A stretch of 64,000 nt of DNA from Sediminibacterium soli (GCF_009939225.1 NZ_JAACJR010000006.1:372001-436000); one strand, 5' to 3'; shown: positions 42,909 through 53,774, counted from the stretch's first letter. Notes: generated by a model not told the origin, from the sequence alone. A program made the numbers and translations.

Positions 42909-43673
42909 TTATTTATTGCTGGTAAGGCTCGCCAGGAGGTATTCCTGGTTCAGGCGGGCTATATTGTCCAGTGAAATCTCTTTGGGACAGGTGGCTTCGC
43001 AGGCGCCGGTATTGGTGCAGGATCCGAATCCTTCCTTATCCATCTGTGCCACCATGTTCAGTACACGGCTGCTGCGTTCAGGATCGCCCTGCGGCAACAG
43101 CGCCAGGTGCGAAACCTTGGCAGATACAAACAGCATGGCGCTGCTGTTCTTACACGCCGCCACACAGGCGCCGCAGCCGATGCACATAGCCGCTGCAAAA
43201 GAGGCATCCGCATCGTCTTTCGGGATCGGGATGGCGTTGCCGTCTACGGCATTACCGGTATTCACACTGATATAACCGCCGGCCTGTATGATACGGTCGA
43301 ACGCGGTACGATCCACCATCAGGTCTTTGATCACGGGAAATGCGTCGGCGCGCCAGGGCTCCACCACAATGGTATCTCCGTCCTGGAAAGCGCGCATATG
43401 CAGCTGACAGGTGGTGTTTGCCTGCCAGGGGCCATGCGGTTTACCGTTGATATACATGGAACAGGCGCCACAGATACCTTCCCGGCAATCGTGGTCAAAA
43501 ACAATCGGCTCCTCGCCGGTCTGTACAAGCTGTTCATTCAAAACATCAAACATCTCCAGGAAACTCATTTCAGAAGAAATGTTTTCCACTCTGTACATTT
43601 TGAATGCCCCTTTTGCATTGGTGTCTTTTTGACGCCATACTTTGAGGTTCAGGTTCATGCTGTAATGTTCCAT
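42909..43673 (-). CDS. sdhB: Succinate dehydrogenase/fumarate reductase iron-sulfur subunit
   Basis: SdhB passes electrons from FAD to quinone. The 254-residue product shows the [2Fe-2S] ligands in [15 protein letters not shown] near residue 64 and the two further clusters in [13 protein letters not shown] and [13 protein letters not shown]. It is the third gene of the sdhC-sdhA-sdhB cluster, but it is separated from sdhA by 480 bp holding a four-helix-bundle gene and repeats. An alternative start is MNLNLKV five codons downstream. Confidence 0.95.
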   Translation of the reverse strand: MEHYSMNLNLKVWRQKDTNAKGAFKMYRVENISSEMSFLEMFDVLNEQLVQTGEEPIVFDHDCREGICGACSMYINGKPHGPWQANTTCQLHMRAFQDGDTIVVEPWRADAFPVIKDLMVDRTAFDRIIQAGGYISVNTGNAVDGNAIPIPKDDADASFAAAMCIGCGACVAACKNSSAMLFVSAKVSHLALLPQGDPERSSRVLNMVAQMDKEGFGSCTNTGACEATCPKEISLDNIARLNQEYLLASLTSNK

Positions 43674-43678
43674 ACAAT

Positions 43679-43719
43679 AATTTGAAAATTTGATGATTTG
43701 AAAATTTGAGAATCTGATC
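43679..43719. repeat. ATTTGNNN-family arm downstream of the four-helix-bundle gene
   Basis: Five octamers in register: ATTTGAAA, ATTTGATG, ATTTGAAA, ATTTGAGA, ATCTGATC. Bases 43693-43709 form a perfect 17-bp inverted repeat with 44115-44131 on the other side of the gene. Confidence 0.8.
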
Positions 43720-44074
43720 AGACAGCAGTCTTCTTTGATGTGGCGATGATCCTCGACAGGATGCGGATGATATCATTCAGTTCATCCGACGCCTTTTTGT
43801 CGAAGGGGTATGACTCGCTTTTTTCGCATAGCAGTAACCAGTAATACGATTCACTCGCTTCCTTGGCGGCGATTTTCATTTTGTGGATGAAATCGTTCTT
43901 GCTCTCTGCATTCTGTGCTTCAAAGACGTTTGCGCCGATGGCCGTAGCCGAGCGCAGCAGTTGTCTGGCAATCACAAATTTTCTATCCTGTTCAAGAACT
44001 TCCGTATACTTTATGATCAGCAGTGAAAACGCTATGGTCTTCTCTATGATCAAATTCTTTTTGTCATTCCGCAT
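43718..44074 (-). CDS. Four-helix-bundle protein (23S rRNA intervening-sequence / S23 type)
   Basis: A 118-residue helical protein of the family first seen as the reading frame inside 23S rRNA intervening sequences and related to the Avd accessory protein of diversity-generating retroelements. Typical features are [40 protein letters not shown] and [20 protein letters not shown]. Related structures are basic pentamers that bind nucleic acid. It sits between sdhA and sdhB, enclosed by inverted ATTTG-type repeats. ATG 44074 is preferred; upstream codons lie in the repeat. Confidence 0.88.
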   Translation of the reverse strand: MRNDKKNLIIEKTIAFSLLIIKYTEVLEQDRKFVIARQLLRSATAIGANVFEAQNAESKNDFIHKMKIAAKEASESYYWLLLCEKSESYPFDKKASDELNDIIRILSRIIATSKKTAV

Positions 44075-44078
44075 CACT

Positions 44079-44131
44079 GAAAATTTGAAGTGCAATTGTC
44101 AAATTAGCACACTTTCAAATTTTCAAATCAT
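44079..44131. repeat. ATTTGNNN-family arm upstream of the four-helix-bundle gene
   Basis: The outer part TTTCAAAT, TTTCAAAT, CAT (44113-44131) is complementary to the downstream arm. The inner part GAAAATTTGAAGTG (44079-44092) pairs with CACTTTCAAATTTTC (44111-44125) to give a local hairpin in the gene's leader. Confidence 0.75.
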
Positions 44132-44155
44132 GCCTGCATTAACTACCCGTCACAA

Positions 44156-46129
44156 CTACTTATAATTCCGCTGCGTCGGTTTGATCACTTCGTAGTTGAG
44201 TGACTCTTTCCTGAGTTCCCAGTTACTGTCGCCGTTGTACGACCATGCGGCTACGTACATGTAGTTGGCATCGTCGCGGAGGGCTTCGCCTTCTTCGGTC
44301 TGGTACTCCTCGCGGAAATGGCCGCCGCAGCTTTCGTTGCGGTTGAGCGCGTCTTTGCACATCAGTTCTCCCAGCTCGATGAAATCGGCTACGCGATTGG
44401 CTTTGTCCAGTTCGGGGTTCATTTCGCCGATGGCGCCGGGAATACGCAGGTCGCTCCAGAATTCTTTTTTCAGGGTCTGTATCTCAACGATCGCTTCCTG
44501 CAGACCATTTGCATTGCGCGCCATCCCGCATTTGTCCCACATGATCTTGCCCAAACGCTTGTGAAAACTTTCCACGCTCTGTTTACCGTTGATGTTCATC
44601 AGCGTATGGATCCTGTCGGACACCGCTTTCTCGGCTTCTTCAAAAGCCGCATGCGAAATGTCCACCGCTTTGGTGTAGATCTCGTCTGCCAGGTAGTTAC
44701 CGATGGTATAGGGTATCACAAAATAACCGTCGGCCAGGCCCTGCATCAATGCCGAGGCGCCGAGGCGGTTAGCACCGTGATCGCTGAAATTGGCTTCGCC
44801 GAGCGAATACAGTCCGGGTATATTGGTCTGCAGTTCATAATCCACCCACAGTCCGCCCATGGTATAGTGTACGGCAGGGTAGATACGCATCGGCACTTCA
44901 TAGGGGTTTTCGCCGGTGATCTTTTCGTACATATCGAACAGGTTGCCGTATTTCTCTTTCACAACATCTTTGCCCATGGCAATGATCTCTTCCTGTGTGG
45001 CGTTGTCTTTGCCTTCCTTGCCCGCTTCGATCTTTCCATAACGAATGATCGCCGCGCCAAAATCGAGGTATACCGCCTGTCTGCTGGTGCCTACGCCATA
45101 TCCTTCATCGCATCTTTCTTTGGCTGCACGGGAAGCCACGTCGCGCGGTACCAGGTTACCAAAGGCAGGATACCTTCTCTCGAGGTAATAGTCCCTTTCC
45201 TCTTCGGGAATATCGCTGGCTTTGCGGTTATCGCCTTTTTGTTTGGGCACCCAGATACGTCCGTCGTTACGCAGCGATTCGGACATCAGCGTAAGTTTAG
45301 ACTGGTGGTCGCCGCTTACCGGTATGCAGGTGGGGTGAATCTGTGTAAAACAGGGATTGGCAAATGCCGCTCCTTTTTTATGTGCTTTCCATGCCGCGGT
45401 AACATTGCTGCCCATGGCATTGGTGGAAAGATAGAATACGTTGCCGTAGCCGCCGCTGCAAAGCAGTACGGCATGCCCGAAATGTCTTTCAAGTTTACCG
45501 GTGATCAGGTCACGGGCAATGATGCCCCTTGCCTTGCCATCGATTACCACCACATCCAGCATTTCGTGGCGACTGTACATTTTTACATTGCCCAGTGCCA
45601 CCTGTCTTTCGAGCGCCTGGTAAGCGCCTATCAGCAGCTGCTGTCCTGTTTGGCCCGCTGCATAAAAGGTACGTTGCACCTGGGTGCCGCCGAATGAACG
45701 GTTGCTCAGCAAACCGCCGTATTCGCGTGCAAAAGGTACGCCCTGCGCCACGCACTGGTCGATGATATTGGCGCTCACTTCGGCCAGGCGGTGAACATTG
45801 GCCTCGCGTGAACGGTAATCGCCGCCTTTGATCGTATCGTAGAACAAACGGAAAACACTGTCGCCGTCGTTCTGGTAGTTCTTGGCGGCGTTGATGCCTC
45901 CCTGCGCGGCGATAGAGTGAGCGCGGCGGGGAGAATCCTGGAAACAGAATGCTTTTACCTTATAACCCAGTTCACCCAGCGAAGCCGCTGCGGAAGCGCC
46001 CGCAAGACCGGTACCGATCACGATCACTTCAAGCTTGCGTTTGTTGGCAGGGTTCACCAGTTTGCAATGTCCCTTATAGTCGGTCCATTTATCGTCTAAG
46101 CGACCGGAAGGAATTTTTGCATCTATCAT
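44156..46129 (-). CDS. sdhA: Succinate dehydrogenase/fumarate reductase flavoprotein subunit
   Basis: SdhA oxidises succinate with covalently bound FAD. The 657-residue product has the Rossmann start [20 protein letters not shown], the flavinylation His in [17 protein letters not shown], and the substrate region HPTCIPVSG and [20 protein letters not shown]. The start [11 protein letters not shown] at 46129 is chosen over an upstream codon. It lies 99 bp after sdhC in the same direction. Its length and separate FrdA-like features are typical of Bacteroidota. Confidence 0.95.
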   Translation of the reverse strand: MIDAKIPSGRLDDKWTDYKGHCKLVNPANKRKLEVIVIGTGLAGASAAASLGELGYKVKAFCFQDSPRRAHSIAAQGGINAAKNYQNDGDSVFRLFYDTIKGGDYRSREANVHRLAEVSANIIDQCVAQGVPFAREYGGLLSNRSFGGTQVQRTFYAAGQTGQQLLIGAYQALERQVALGNVKMYSRHEMLDVVVIDGKARGIIARDLITGKLERHFGHAVLLCSGGYGNVFYLSTNAMGSNVTAAWKAHKKGAAFANPCFTQIHPTCIPVSGDHQSKLTLMSESLRNDGRIWVPKQKGDNRKASDIPEEERDYYLERRYPAFGNLVPRDVASRAAKERCDEGYGVGTSRQAVYLDFGAAIIRYGKIEAGKEGKDNATQEEIIAMGKDVVKEKYGNLFDMYEKITGENPYEVPMRIYPAVHYTMGGLWVDYELQTNIPGLYSLGEANFSDHGANRLGASALMQGLADGYFVIPYTIGNYLADEIYTKAVDISHAAFEEAEKAVSDRIHTLMNINGKQSVESFHKRLGKIMWDKCGMARNANGLQEAIVEIQTLKKEFWSDLRIPGAIGEMNPELDKANRVADFIELGELMCKDALNRNESCGGHFREEYQTEEGEALRDDANYMYVAAWSYNGDSNWELRKESLNYEVIKPTQRNYK

Positions 46130-46192
46130 ATTGCGAGGTTTGTCGGTTTGAGAATGTTCGATGAATGGTGGATTGCAATCGTGTTTTCTTCG

Positions 46193-46227
46193 TTTCACGT
46201 CTCATGTCTGACGTTTCACGTCTCACG
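46193..46227. repeat. TCACG-word repeat between sdhC and sdhA
   Basis: Tandem words TTTCACGT, CTCATGTC, TGACGTTT, CACGTCTC related to those at 11618-11662. It ends 1 bp before the sdhC stop codon. No complementary arm is obvious nearby. Confidence 0.5.
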
Positions 46228-46228
46228 C

Positions 46229-46900
46229 TCATTCTATCCATCCAAAATAAAAGCTCAGCGGCATCAGCGCGAAGATCAGGGGAACGATTACCGCGAACGA
46301 GTACCCGATACCTTTGATCATACTGAAATAACGCTTATTGTGCACGCCGTAGGTACGGAATGCGCTTTTGAAACCGTGCGCCAGGTGGTAGCCCAGGGCG
46401 ATGCATCCCAGTACGTAAGCGATCACCACCCACAAAACGCTGAACTCGGTCTTCATTTTTTCATAGAGGTTGATCTCTTCGCCCAGCAGCCATCCCTGGT
46501 TGGAACGATTGGGAACCCAGAAATTGGCCAGGTGCAGTATCAGGAACAGCAATACCAGGGTACCGAGCAGTCCCATACTGCGGCTGTACCATTTGCTGCC
46601 CTGGTTGCCATAATCCACCGCATAACCAACCGAACGTTTGCTTTTGTTCTGAACGGTGAGCAGGTAGCCCTGTACGATGTGCAGGATCAGTCCGGCAAAC
46701 AGGCCGATTTCGAGGATACGCGGCACCCAGTTGCCACCCATAAAATGAGCGCCCTCGAGGAACATTTTACCATTGTCATTGGCCCAGATACAGGCATTGA
46801 GCCCTGCGTGAATGATAAGAAACAGAATCAGGAAAAGGCCGGTGAAACCCATCACCAATTTCTTTCCGATAGACGATGTGAAGACTTGTTTCCAGGTCAT
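46229..46900 (-). CDS. sdhC: Succinate dehydrogenase cytochrome b subunit
   Basis: A 223-residue five-helix membrane protein, the single large anchor subunit of the Bacteroidota-type succinate:quinone oxidoreductase. Helices contain conserved His residues for haem (for example LFLIIHAGLNACIW, GLILHIVQGYLLT, LFLILHLANFW, GYHLAHGFKSAFRTYGVHN). It starts the sdh cluster; a promoter should lie in 46901-46990. Confidence 0.93.
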   Translation of the reverse strand: MTWKQVFTSSIGKKLVMGFTGLFLILFLIIHAGLNACIWANDNGKMFLEGAHFMGGNWVPRILEIGLFAGLILHIVQGYLLTVQNKSKRSVGYAVDYGNQGSKWYSRSMGLLGTLVLLFLILHLANFWVPNRSNQGWLLGEEINLYEKMKTEFSVLWVVIAYVLGCIALGYHLAHGFKSAFRTYGVHNKRYFSMIKGIGYSFAVIVPLIFALMPLSFYFGWIE

Positions 46901-46990
46901 AATGCAGTTTTAGGTTTCAAATTCGGTGCAAATTTACTTAAGGAATGAATGCTGTACACAACTTTTTTCGGCAACGATTTCGTAGAGGGA

Positions 46991-47132
46991 GAATTAGCGG
47001 ATTAGCGGATTTGTGGATGCCATTGGCTATCGCCGATGGCCGATTGCCAATGGCCGATTGGGGATACAGCAACCAATCTATCATCCGAGAATCCGCAATC
47101 CGCTAATCCCATCGGCCATCGGCAATCCCCCA
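46991..47132. repeat. Two interleaved inverted repeats (GGATTAGC and CGATTGCC word families)
   Basis: Order along the DNA: GAATTAGC, GGATTAGC, GGATTTGT (46991-47014); then GGCTATCG, CCGATGGC, CGATTGCC, AATGGCCG; then the complement of the first family (TCCGAGAA, TCCGCAAT, CCGCTAATCCC, about 47084-47110); then the complement of the second (ATCGGCCATCGGCAATCCCC, about 47111-47130). The two pairs overlap rather than nest. The CCATTGGC/GCCAATGG pair also forms a small local hairpin. Confidence 0.65.
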
Positions 47133-47183
47133 TCTCTCAATCTTCCTCCCCGTTCATATATTTTCTCTCCCCGATCTCAACCC

Positions 47184-48455
47184 ATGCACTACATTTGGCG
47201 CATGTTCAAGCTTCTCAGCATATTATGGAACAGTTTCCGGATGGCGCTGCAGGAACTGCGGGTGAATAAGCTGCGTACTTTTCTCTCGTTATTCGGGATC
47301 ACCATCGGTATTTTCTGTATCATCGGCGTACTGGCCACCGTGGACAGTCTTGAGAGAAAAGTGCAGAACGATATCAAGGCATTCGGTAATAACACCATCT
47401 ATATCGACAAATGGAATTACGGCGGCGGTGATGGCGGGCAATACCCCTGGTGGAAATACATCAAACGCCCGCAGATGAAGATCGAGGAGATGTATTTTGT
47501 CAAAACCAAGAGCCAGCTTGCCGCCAATGCGGCTATGTTCGTATCCAGCAATGTAAGCCTGAACTTCCGCGACAATACGCTTACCAATGTAAACCTCTAC
47601 GGTGTTTCGGAGGAGTTTACCTCCATACAGACGATCGATATCGAATGGGGGCGTTACCTGATCGAGACCGAATTCCAGCGTGGCACCACCACGGGTATCA
47701 TAGGCTATGAAGTGGCCAGCCAGCTGTTTCCCGATCCGCAGAAAGCGGTGGGGCAGCAGGTATCGTATAACGGAAGACGCATCAACATCATTGGCGTGAT
47801 CAAGAAACAGGGACAGAGTTTTGTGGGCGGTTTTGATTACGACCAGTGCGTGATCGTACCCTACCGTTATTTTGCCAGCGTATACAATCCCGACAACAGT
47901 AACCCGTTCATCATGGTACAGGGAAAACCCAATGTGCCATCGTCTGCGCTTCAGGATGAGCTGGTGGGTATTATGCGGCAGGCAAGAAGACTCAGTCCTA
48001 CGGAGGAAGATAATTTTTCCTGCAACGATGTAGCCCAGTTCAGCGAACAGGTAAAAGGATTTTTCGGCCAGGTGAGTGCCGGCGGATGGGCCATTGCGGG
48101 TCTGAGCCTGATCGTAGGTGCATTCGGTGTGGCCAATATCATGTTCGTAACCGTACGCGAACGCACCAGCCAGATCGGTCTGAAAAAAGCGCTGGGAGCC
48201 AAACGCGGCACCATACTGACCGAGTTCCTCATCGAAAGCGCCTTTCTCTGTATCATCGGCGGGCTGGTTGGCCTGGGACTGGTATGGGTGCTGGCCCTGG
48301 TATTGAGTTCCGTACTTCCCTTCGCGATCGTTATCGCACCCAATATCATTGTGCTCGCATTATCGATCTGCATCATCCTCGGCATCATCTCCGGTATCAT
48401 ACCCGCCTCCATCGCAGCGAGAATGGATCCGGTTGTGGCGATAAGAACGAAATAA
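47184..48455 (+). CDS. MacB/FtsX-type ABC transporter permease
   Basis: A permease of about 420 residues with the MacB topology: one N-terminal helix (RTFLSLFGITIGIFCIIGVL), a large periplasmic domain (residues 50-290) and three C-terminal helices. The family segment VRERTSQIGLKKALGAKRG precedes LIESAFLCIIGG, and the protein ends PASIAARMDPVVAIRTK. Such proteins move lipoproteins, peptides or signals with a separate ATPase; none is adjacent. The second ATG at 47202 (MFKLLS) is an equally good start. Confidence 0.88.
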   Translation: MHYIWRMFKLLSILWNSFRMALQELRVNKLRTFLSLFGITIGIFCIIGVLATVDSLERKVQNDIKAFGNNTIYIDKWNYGGGDGGQYPWWKYIKRPQMKIEEMYFVKTKSQLAANAAMFVSSNVSLNFRDNTLTNVNLYGVSEEFTSIQTIDIEWGRYLIETEFQRGTTTGIIGYEVASQLFPDPQKAVGQQVSYNGRRINIIGVIKKQGQSFVGGFDYDQCVIVPYRYFASVYNPDNSNPFIMVQGKPNVPSSALQDELVGIMRQARRLSPTEEDNFSCNDVAQFSEQVKGFFGQVSAGGWAIAGLSLIVGAFGVANIMFVTVRERTSQIGLKKALGAKRGTILTEFLIESAFLCIIGGLVGLGLVWVLALVLSSVLPFAIVIAPNIIVLALSICIILGIISGIIPASIAARMDPVVAIRTK

Positions 48456-48641
48456 AATTTGAAAATTTGAGGATTTGAGAATTTGAAAATGGGGTGGTAT
48501 TGTTGCATGGCTTTATTGTTGCATTGCTGGGTTGATCAGGTGGCCATTCAGCAATTAAGCAATTTAACCATGTAACCATTTCCCCCATCTCACTACCTTT
48601 GCCATCATTTTCAAATTTTCAAATCCTCAAATTTTCAAATT
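48456..48641. repeat. Compound inverted repeat: ATTTGNNN arms enclosing CNATTNAR arms
   Basis: Outer arms are canonical 36-bp units: 48456-48491 (ATTTGAAA, ATTTGAGG, ATTTGAGA, ATTTGAAA, ATG) and 48606-48641 (CAT, TTTCAAAT, TTTCAAAT, CCTCAAAT, TTTCAAAT). Inner arms are five octamers each: 48495-48534 (TGGTATTG, TTGCATGG, CTTTATTG, TTGCATTG, CTGGGTTG) and 48544-48583 (CCATTCAG, CAATTAAG, CAATTTAA, CCATGTAA, CCATTTCC). The element fills the space between a permease stop and the tsaD start. Confidence 0.85.
48594..48601 (+). promoter_or_regulatory. TAnnTTTG promoter box of tsaD inside the repeat
   Basis: TACCTTTG lies between the inner and outer right arms. The transcript would start at about 48607, exactly at the beginning of the right outer arm, making that arm the 5' untranslated region of tsaD. 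Confidence 0.55.
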
Positions 48642-48644
48642 CCC

Positions 48645-49658
48645 TTGCCCACCATCCTCGCCATCGAATCTTCCTGTGACGAAACATCCGCTTCTGTATG
48701 TGTTGACGGGAGGATACTGTCGAATCATATTGCCAACCAGCTGGTGCACGAGAAGTATGGGGGAGTGGTGCCGGAACTGGCCAGCAGGGCGCATATGCAG
48801 AACATTGTACCGGTGGTGGATACCGCATTAAAAACGGCATTCCCCGAACTGGCTACCGCCCTGGCAAGACTGCAGACCCTGGACGCCATTGCCTTTACAC
48901 AGGCGCCGGGACTGATCGGAAGCCTGCTGGTAGGCGCCCAGTTTGCAAAATCGCTGTCGCTTTCGCTGAACAAACCACTGATAGCCGTTCACCATATGCA
49001 GGCGCATGTACTGGCCAACCTGATACCGGAAGAACGCCCGGAATTCCCGTTTCTCTGTCTTACGGTAAGCGGCGGACATACACAGATCGTGCTGGCGCGC
49101 TCGCCGCTTGACCTGGAAGTGATCGGGGAGACCATCGACGATGCGGCCGGAGAGGCTTTTGACAAAAGCGCCAAACTGCTGGGATTGCCCTATCCCGGCG
49201 GACCGCTGATCGACAAATACGCGAAAGAAGGCAATGCCGCCGCTTTCACATTTGCAGAACCACAGGTGCCGGGACTGGATTTTTCGTTCAGCGGGCTGAA
49301 GACCTCCATTCTGTACTTTCTGCAGAAACAGGAACCGGGTTTTATCGAGGCCAATCTGGCCGATCTCTGCGCATCCATACAACATACCATCATACAGATC
49401 TTACTGAAGAAGCTGAAAAAAGCCGTTCAGCAGACAGGGGTGAAACAGGTATGCATAGCCGGTGGCGTAAGCGCCAACAGCGGGTTGCGGAACGCACTGG
49501 GAGAGACCGGCAAAAAACAGGGCTGGAAAACATTTATCCCCGCTTTTCAATATTGCACAGACAATGCAGCCATGATCGCCATTACGGCGCACTACAAGTA
49601 CCAGGTTGGTGATTTTGTTCCCCTCTCGGTGAGTCCTACCGCAAGAGCCGAATGGTAA
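48645..49658 (+). CDS. tsaD: tRNA N6-adenosine threonylcarbamoyltransferase
   Basis: TsaD transfers the threonylcarbamoyl group to A37 of ANN-reading tRNAs. The 337-residue ASKHA-fold protein has AIESSCDETSASVCVDG at the N-terminus, the metal-binding HxxxH in AVHHMQAHVLAN near residue 113, LTVSGGHTQIVLARSPLD, and CIAGGVSANSGLRNAL near 275. The only possible start is the TTG at 48645, right after a repeat arm; no ATG exists upstream in frame. It completes the t6A pathway begun by the gene at 1538. Confidence 0.93.
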   Translation: MPTILAIESSCDETSASVCVDGRILSNHIANQLVHEKYGGVVPELASRAHMQNIVPVVDTALKTAFPELATALARLQTLDAIAFTQAPGLIGSLLVGAQFAKSLSLSLNKPLIAVHHMQAHVLANLIPEERPEFPFLCLTVSGGHTQIVLARSPLDLEVIGETIDDAAGEAFDKSAKLLGLPYPGGPLIDKYAKEGNAAAFTFAEPQVPGLDFSFSGLKTSILYFLQKQEPGFIEANLADLCASIQHTIIQILLKKLKKAVQQTGVKQVCIAGGVSANSGLRNALGETGKKQGWKTFIPAFQYCTDNAAMIAITAHYKYQVGDFVPLSVSPTARAEW

Positions 49659-49701
49659 AAGGCTGGCATCGTTTTTTTGGGCCTTTGTCCAAAAGAAAGC
49701 T

Positions 49702-50169
49702 ATGCCACAGGCAACAACAGATATCCGGGATAACAAGCGCGACCAGGAAAGGTTGCAGCCCGAGGAAACCACGCTCGATCTTCCTGAAGTAAAAGACATA
49801 CCGGGACAGGAACACATCAGGGTACCCAGGATGAAAGAATTCCAGGATACGACGATTGCATCCGATGACGAAGAGGGTAAAAGGGTTTTTGAAGATGCAG
49901 AGCCCGATGAAGCCACCGATGTAAGCGAGGAGGAACGTGAATTACTGCAGCGTAGTGCAGACAGCATGTCTACCGAAGACGATGAAGACCGAAGGAAATT
50001 GTTGCTCGACAACACCGATTCCGACGGCGATCCGCTGAACGAAAGGGTGGAAGCATCGGGAAACGATCTCGATATACCCGGAGCAGAAGACGACGATGCA
50101 AATGAATCGCTGGGTGAGGAAGATGAGGAGAACAATGGGTACAGCCTGGGAGGGGACCGGAAGGATTAG
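49702..50169 (+). CDS. Acidic, probably disordered hypothetical protein
   Basis: A 155-residue protein extremely rich in Asp and Glu (MPQATTDIRDNKRDQERLQP; later DDDANESLGEEDEENNGY), with no hydrophobic core. Small acidic proteins of this type recur in Chitinophagaceae without known function. It begins 43 bp after tsaD and may be co-transcribed. The protein at 27357 is similar in character. Confidence 0.6.
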   Translation: MPQATTDIRDNKRDQERLQPEETTLDLPEVKDIPGQEHIRVPRMKEFQDTTIASDDEEGKRVFEDAEPDEATDVSEEERELLQRSADSMSTEDDEDRRKLLLDNTDSDGDPLNERVEASGNDLDIPGAEDDDANESLGEEDEENNGYSLGGDRKD

Positions 50170-50172
50170 GGA

Positions 50173-50262
50173 ATGGTCAAATGGCTATATGGTTATATTG
50201 CTAAATGGCTATGGTCAAAAGCGATCTGACGGTGTAACCGTTCAGCCATTCAGCAATACGCC
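50173..50262. repeat. CNATNNAR-family octamer repeat
   Basis: Left words GTCAAATGG, CTATATGG, TTATATTG, CTAAATGG, CTATGGTC and right words TAACCGTT, CAGCCATT, CAGCAATA form a partial inverted repeat between two convergent genes. Same family as 5695-5814 and the inner arms at 48495-48583. Confidence 0.65.
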
Positions 50263-50270
50263 TCTTCTTC

Positions 50271-51110
50271 TCAAGCCCTCTCATACACCTGCTCCCCGCG
50301 TTTTACATCGGGGTCCATCATGTAGGTAACCAGCGTGCCATTGTTCAGCAGTTCCACTACGCGGAAACCTTTGTAGGGTGTGCCCCAGTTACCGCCCACA
50401 TGCGAGTCGAAAAAGAAGGGTAATTGGTTTTCCATTTTAACGCCGTCCTGGTCGTGCTCATGACCATGGAAAACGGCCCGCACATTCGGGTATCGTTTCA
50501 ATAAGGTAAAGAATGCCGGGGTGTCGATGGCGTTGGCCGTCCATTTTGCCTGAGGGATATGCACGAACAGGAATACCTGCTTCTGTTTTGCATGCCTGTC
50601 CAGTTTTTCCTCCAGCCATACAAGATCGGGAGAGAGGTATACGCCTTTTTCATTGGAGGTATCACACAGCAGCAGCGCCGAGTCTTTGATCACCACATCG
50701 TGGTTGAGCCCGTATTTCCATACCTGCAACCATTCTTCGGCAGTAACCATATCATGGTTGCCCCTGGTAACATAATAGGGCATGGAAAGTTTATCTGCCT
50801 GCGCTTTTACCAGCGGCATAAAGGATTTTTCGTTGTGAATCAGATCGCCGTTCAGCACCGTAAAATCGAGTGGGTAAGATGCATGGAACCGGTTGATCTT
50901 CCGGATCATTGATTCTGTGGTTTCCCCGAACGAAGTGTCCGGCTGGCCGTAGTGCATATCGGATGCCGCCACAAAACGGATATGAACCCTATTCTGTAAC
51001 CGGGACAACTCCGCCGCGGAAAGCAATACGGTTTTGCCATTCAGCAATACGGCTGTTGCCAGCGAAATATTGCGTATAAAATTCCTCCTGGAGACCGGTT
51101 TCTCGGACAT
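50271..51110 (-). CDS. Exported metallophosphoesterase (calcineurin-like)
   Basis: A 279-residue protein. The N-terminus SRRNFIRNISLATAVLL is a twin-arginine-type signal. The metallophosphoesterase motifs are present: FVAASDMHYG, FTVLNGDLIHN, YYVTRGNHDM and AVFHGHEHDQDG, which supply the two metal ions. Substrate may be a phosphomonoester or phosphodiester. The start MSEKPVSRRN at 51110 is chosen because it places the signal at the N-terminus. Confidence 0.85.
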   Translation of the reverse strand: MSEKPVSRRNFIRNISLATAVLLNGKTVLLSAAELSRLQNRVHIRFVAASDMHYGQPDTSFGETTESMIRKINRFHASYPLDFTVLNGDLIHNEKSFMPLVKAQADKLSMPYYVTRGNHDMVTAEEWLQVWKYGLNHDVVIKDSALLLCDTSNEKGVYLSPDLVWLEEKLDRHAKQKQVFLFVHIPQAKWTANAIDTPAFFTLLKRYPNVRAVFHGHEHDQDGVKMENQLPFFFDSHVGGNWGTPYKGFRVVELLNNGTLVTYMMDPDVKRGEQVYERA

Positions 51111-51233
51111 ACGATGTTTTGGTACAAACTTATCAAAATAACGGTGAGGGAGTATTGTGTTTCCATGATCTTTACACATCCCGGTAAAAAGGTCATTGGC
51201 GGCGTAGGATCCGTTCGAAAAATATCGGGATAA

Positions 51234-52985
<1,752 letters not shown>

Positions 52986-53150
52986 GCATAGCCGACAGCG
53001 TTGAATGGCCAGGGTTTTACAGCCCTGGAAGACCAGGCTACGCGGTCATCCGGTGCCCGCGATGCTGAATAGCCGAGTATTTATACCCCGTATTTGTACG
53101 TACCCGTAATTCCGGCGGCTTTGTTTGGTAATTTGGCCTCAAAATCGGGT

Positions 53151-53528
53151 ATGCCGGTGATCAGACTGCCCCTGCTGTATGCGGGCGATAAAGGAGAAAG
53201 GGTGTTGTATACGCTTTTTGACAGCGGGATAAATCTCTCCTGCATCAACCCGCTGTACATTGACACGATAGGGACCCGCTTAGGGCTCGGTCGCCCCAGG
53301 CGGACAGCCAGTGCAAAAACGGGACATATCATCGAAATAACCGAAGTGATCCGGCTTGATTTTTACCTGCACGATATATTGCTGAGCGACGAGTTCCTGG
53401 TGGTGCCGGGGCTAAGCGAAGAAGCCCTTATCGGTGCGGCCACCCTCCGTAAATGGCGGCTCACACCCGATTATGAACAGGATACGGTTCAGGCGGATGC
53501 GGAGGCAGCAAAACTGCAACGGGTTTGA
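53151..53528 (+). CDS. Retropepsin-like aspartic protease-fold protein
   Basis: A 125-residue protein with the clan AA hallmark YTLFDSGINLSCINPLY near residue 25 (catalytic Asp-Ser-Gly) and the second element EALIGAATLRKWRLTPD near 100. Homodimeric retropepsin-like proteins of this size are widespread, but their targets are unknown. The ATG at 53151 is preferred to an upstream TTG at 53094. Confidence 0.65.
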   Translation: MPVIRLPLLYAGDKGERVLYTLFDSGINLSCINPLYIDTIGTRLGLGRPRRTASAKTGHIIEITEVIRLDFYLHDILLSDEFLVVPGLSEEALIGAATLRKWRLTPDYEQDTVQADAEAAKLQRV

Positions 53529-53534
53529 GACTAT

Positions 53535-53661
53535 GGATTAGTGGATTGTGGATTAGCAGATTAGTTATAATTAAATTGTAAAATATGTTACTCCCGGAAG
53601 TTTTCATCGCGGGTCATTCCGTCACCCAGTTATCCGCGAACCCATTATCCGCTGATCCGGA
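53535..53661. repeat. GGATTAGT-family inverted repeat
   Basis: Left words GGATTAGT, GGATTGT, GGATTAGC, AGATTAGT (53535-53565) face right words TTATCCGC, GAACCCAT, TATCCGCT, GATCCGGA (53630-53661). Same family as 46991-47014 and 60295-60463. The rest of the spacer up to rpmB (53662-53774) is AT-rich promoter-type sequence. Confidence 0.65.
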
Positions 53662-53774
53662 ATCGATGTGAATAAGTTCTGCTAATTTCGCGTTCCAAAT
53701 CGATTTATGCCGCCGGATGTGGGTAAAATCCCCAAAAAAAGCCAAAATAATATGGATAATTAATTGAGCTTCCT

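Noticed and set aside
44318..45697. Long plus-strand frame inside sdhA
   Set aside because: Antisense shadow of a well-conserved flavoprotein.
53000..53030. CCAGGG/CCCTGG hairpin after the ABC-F gene
   Set aside because: Six-bp stem without a U-run; too weak to call a terminator.
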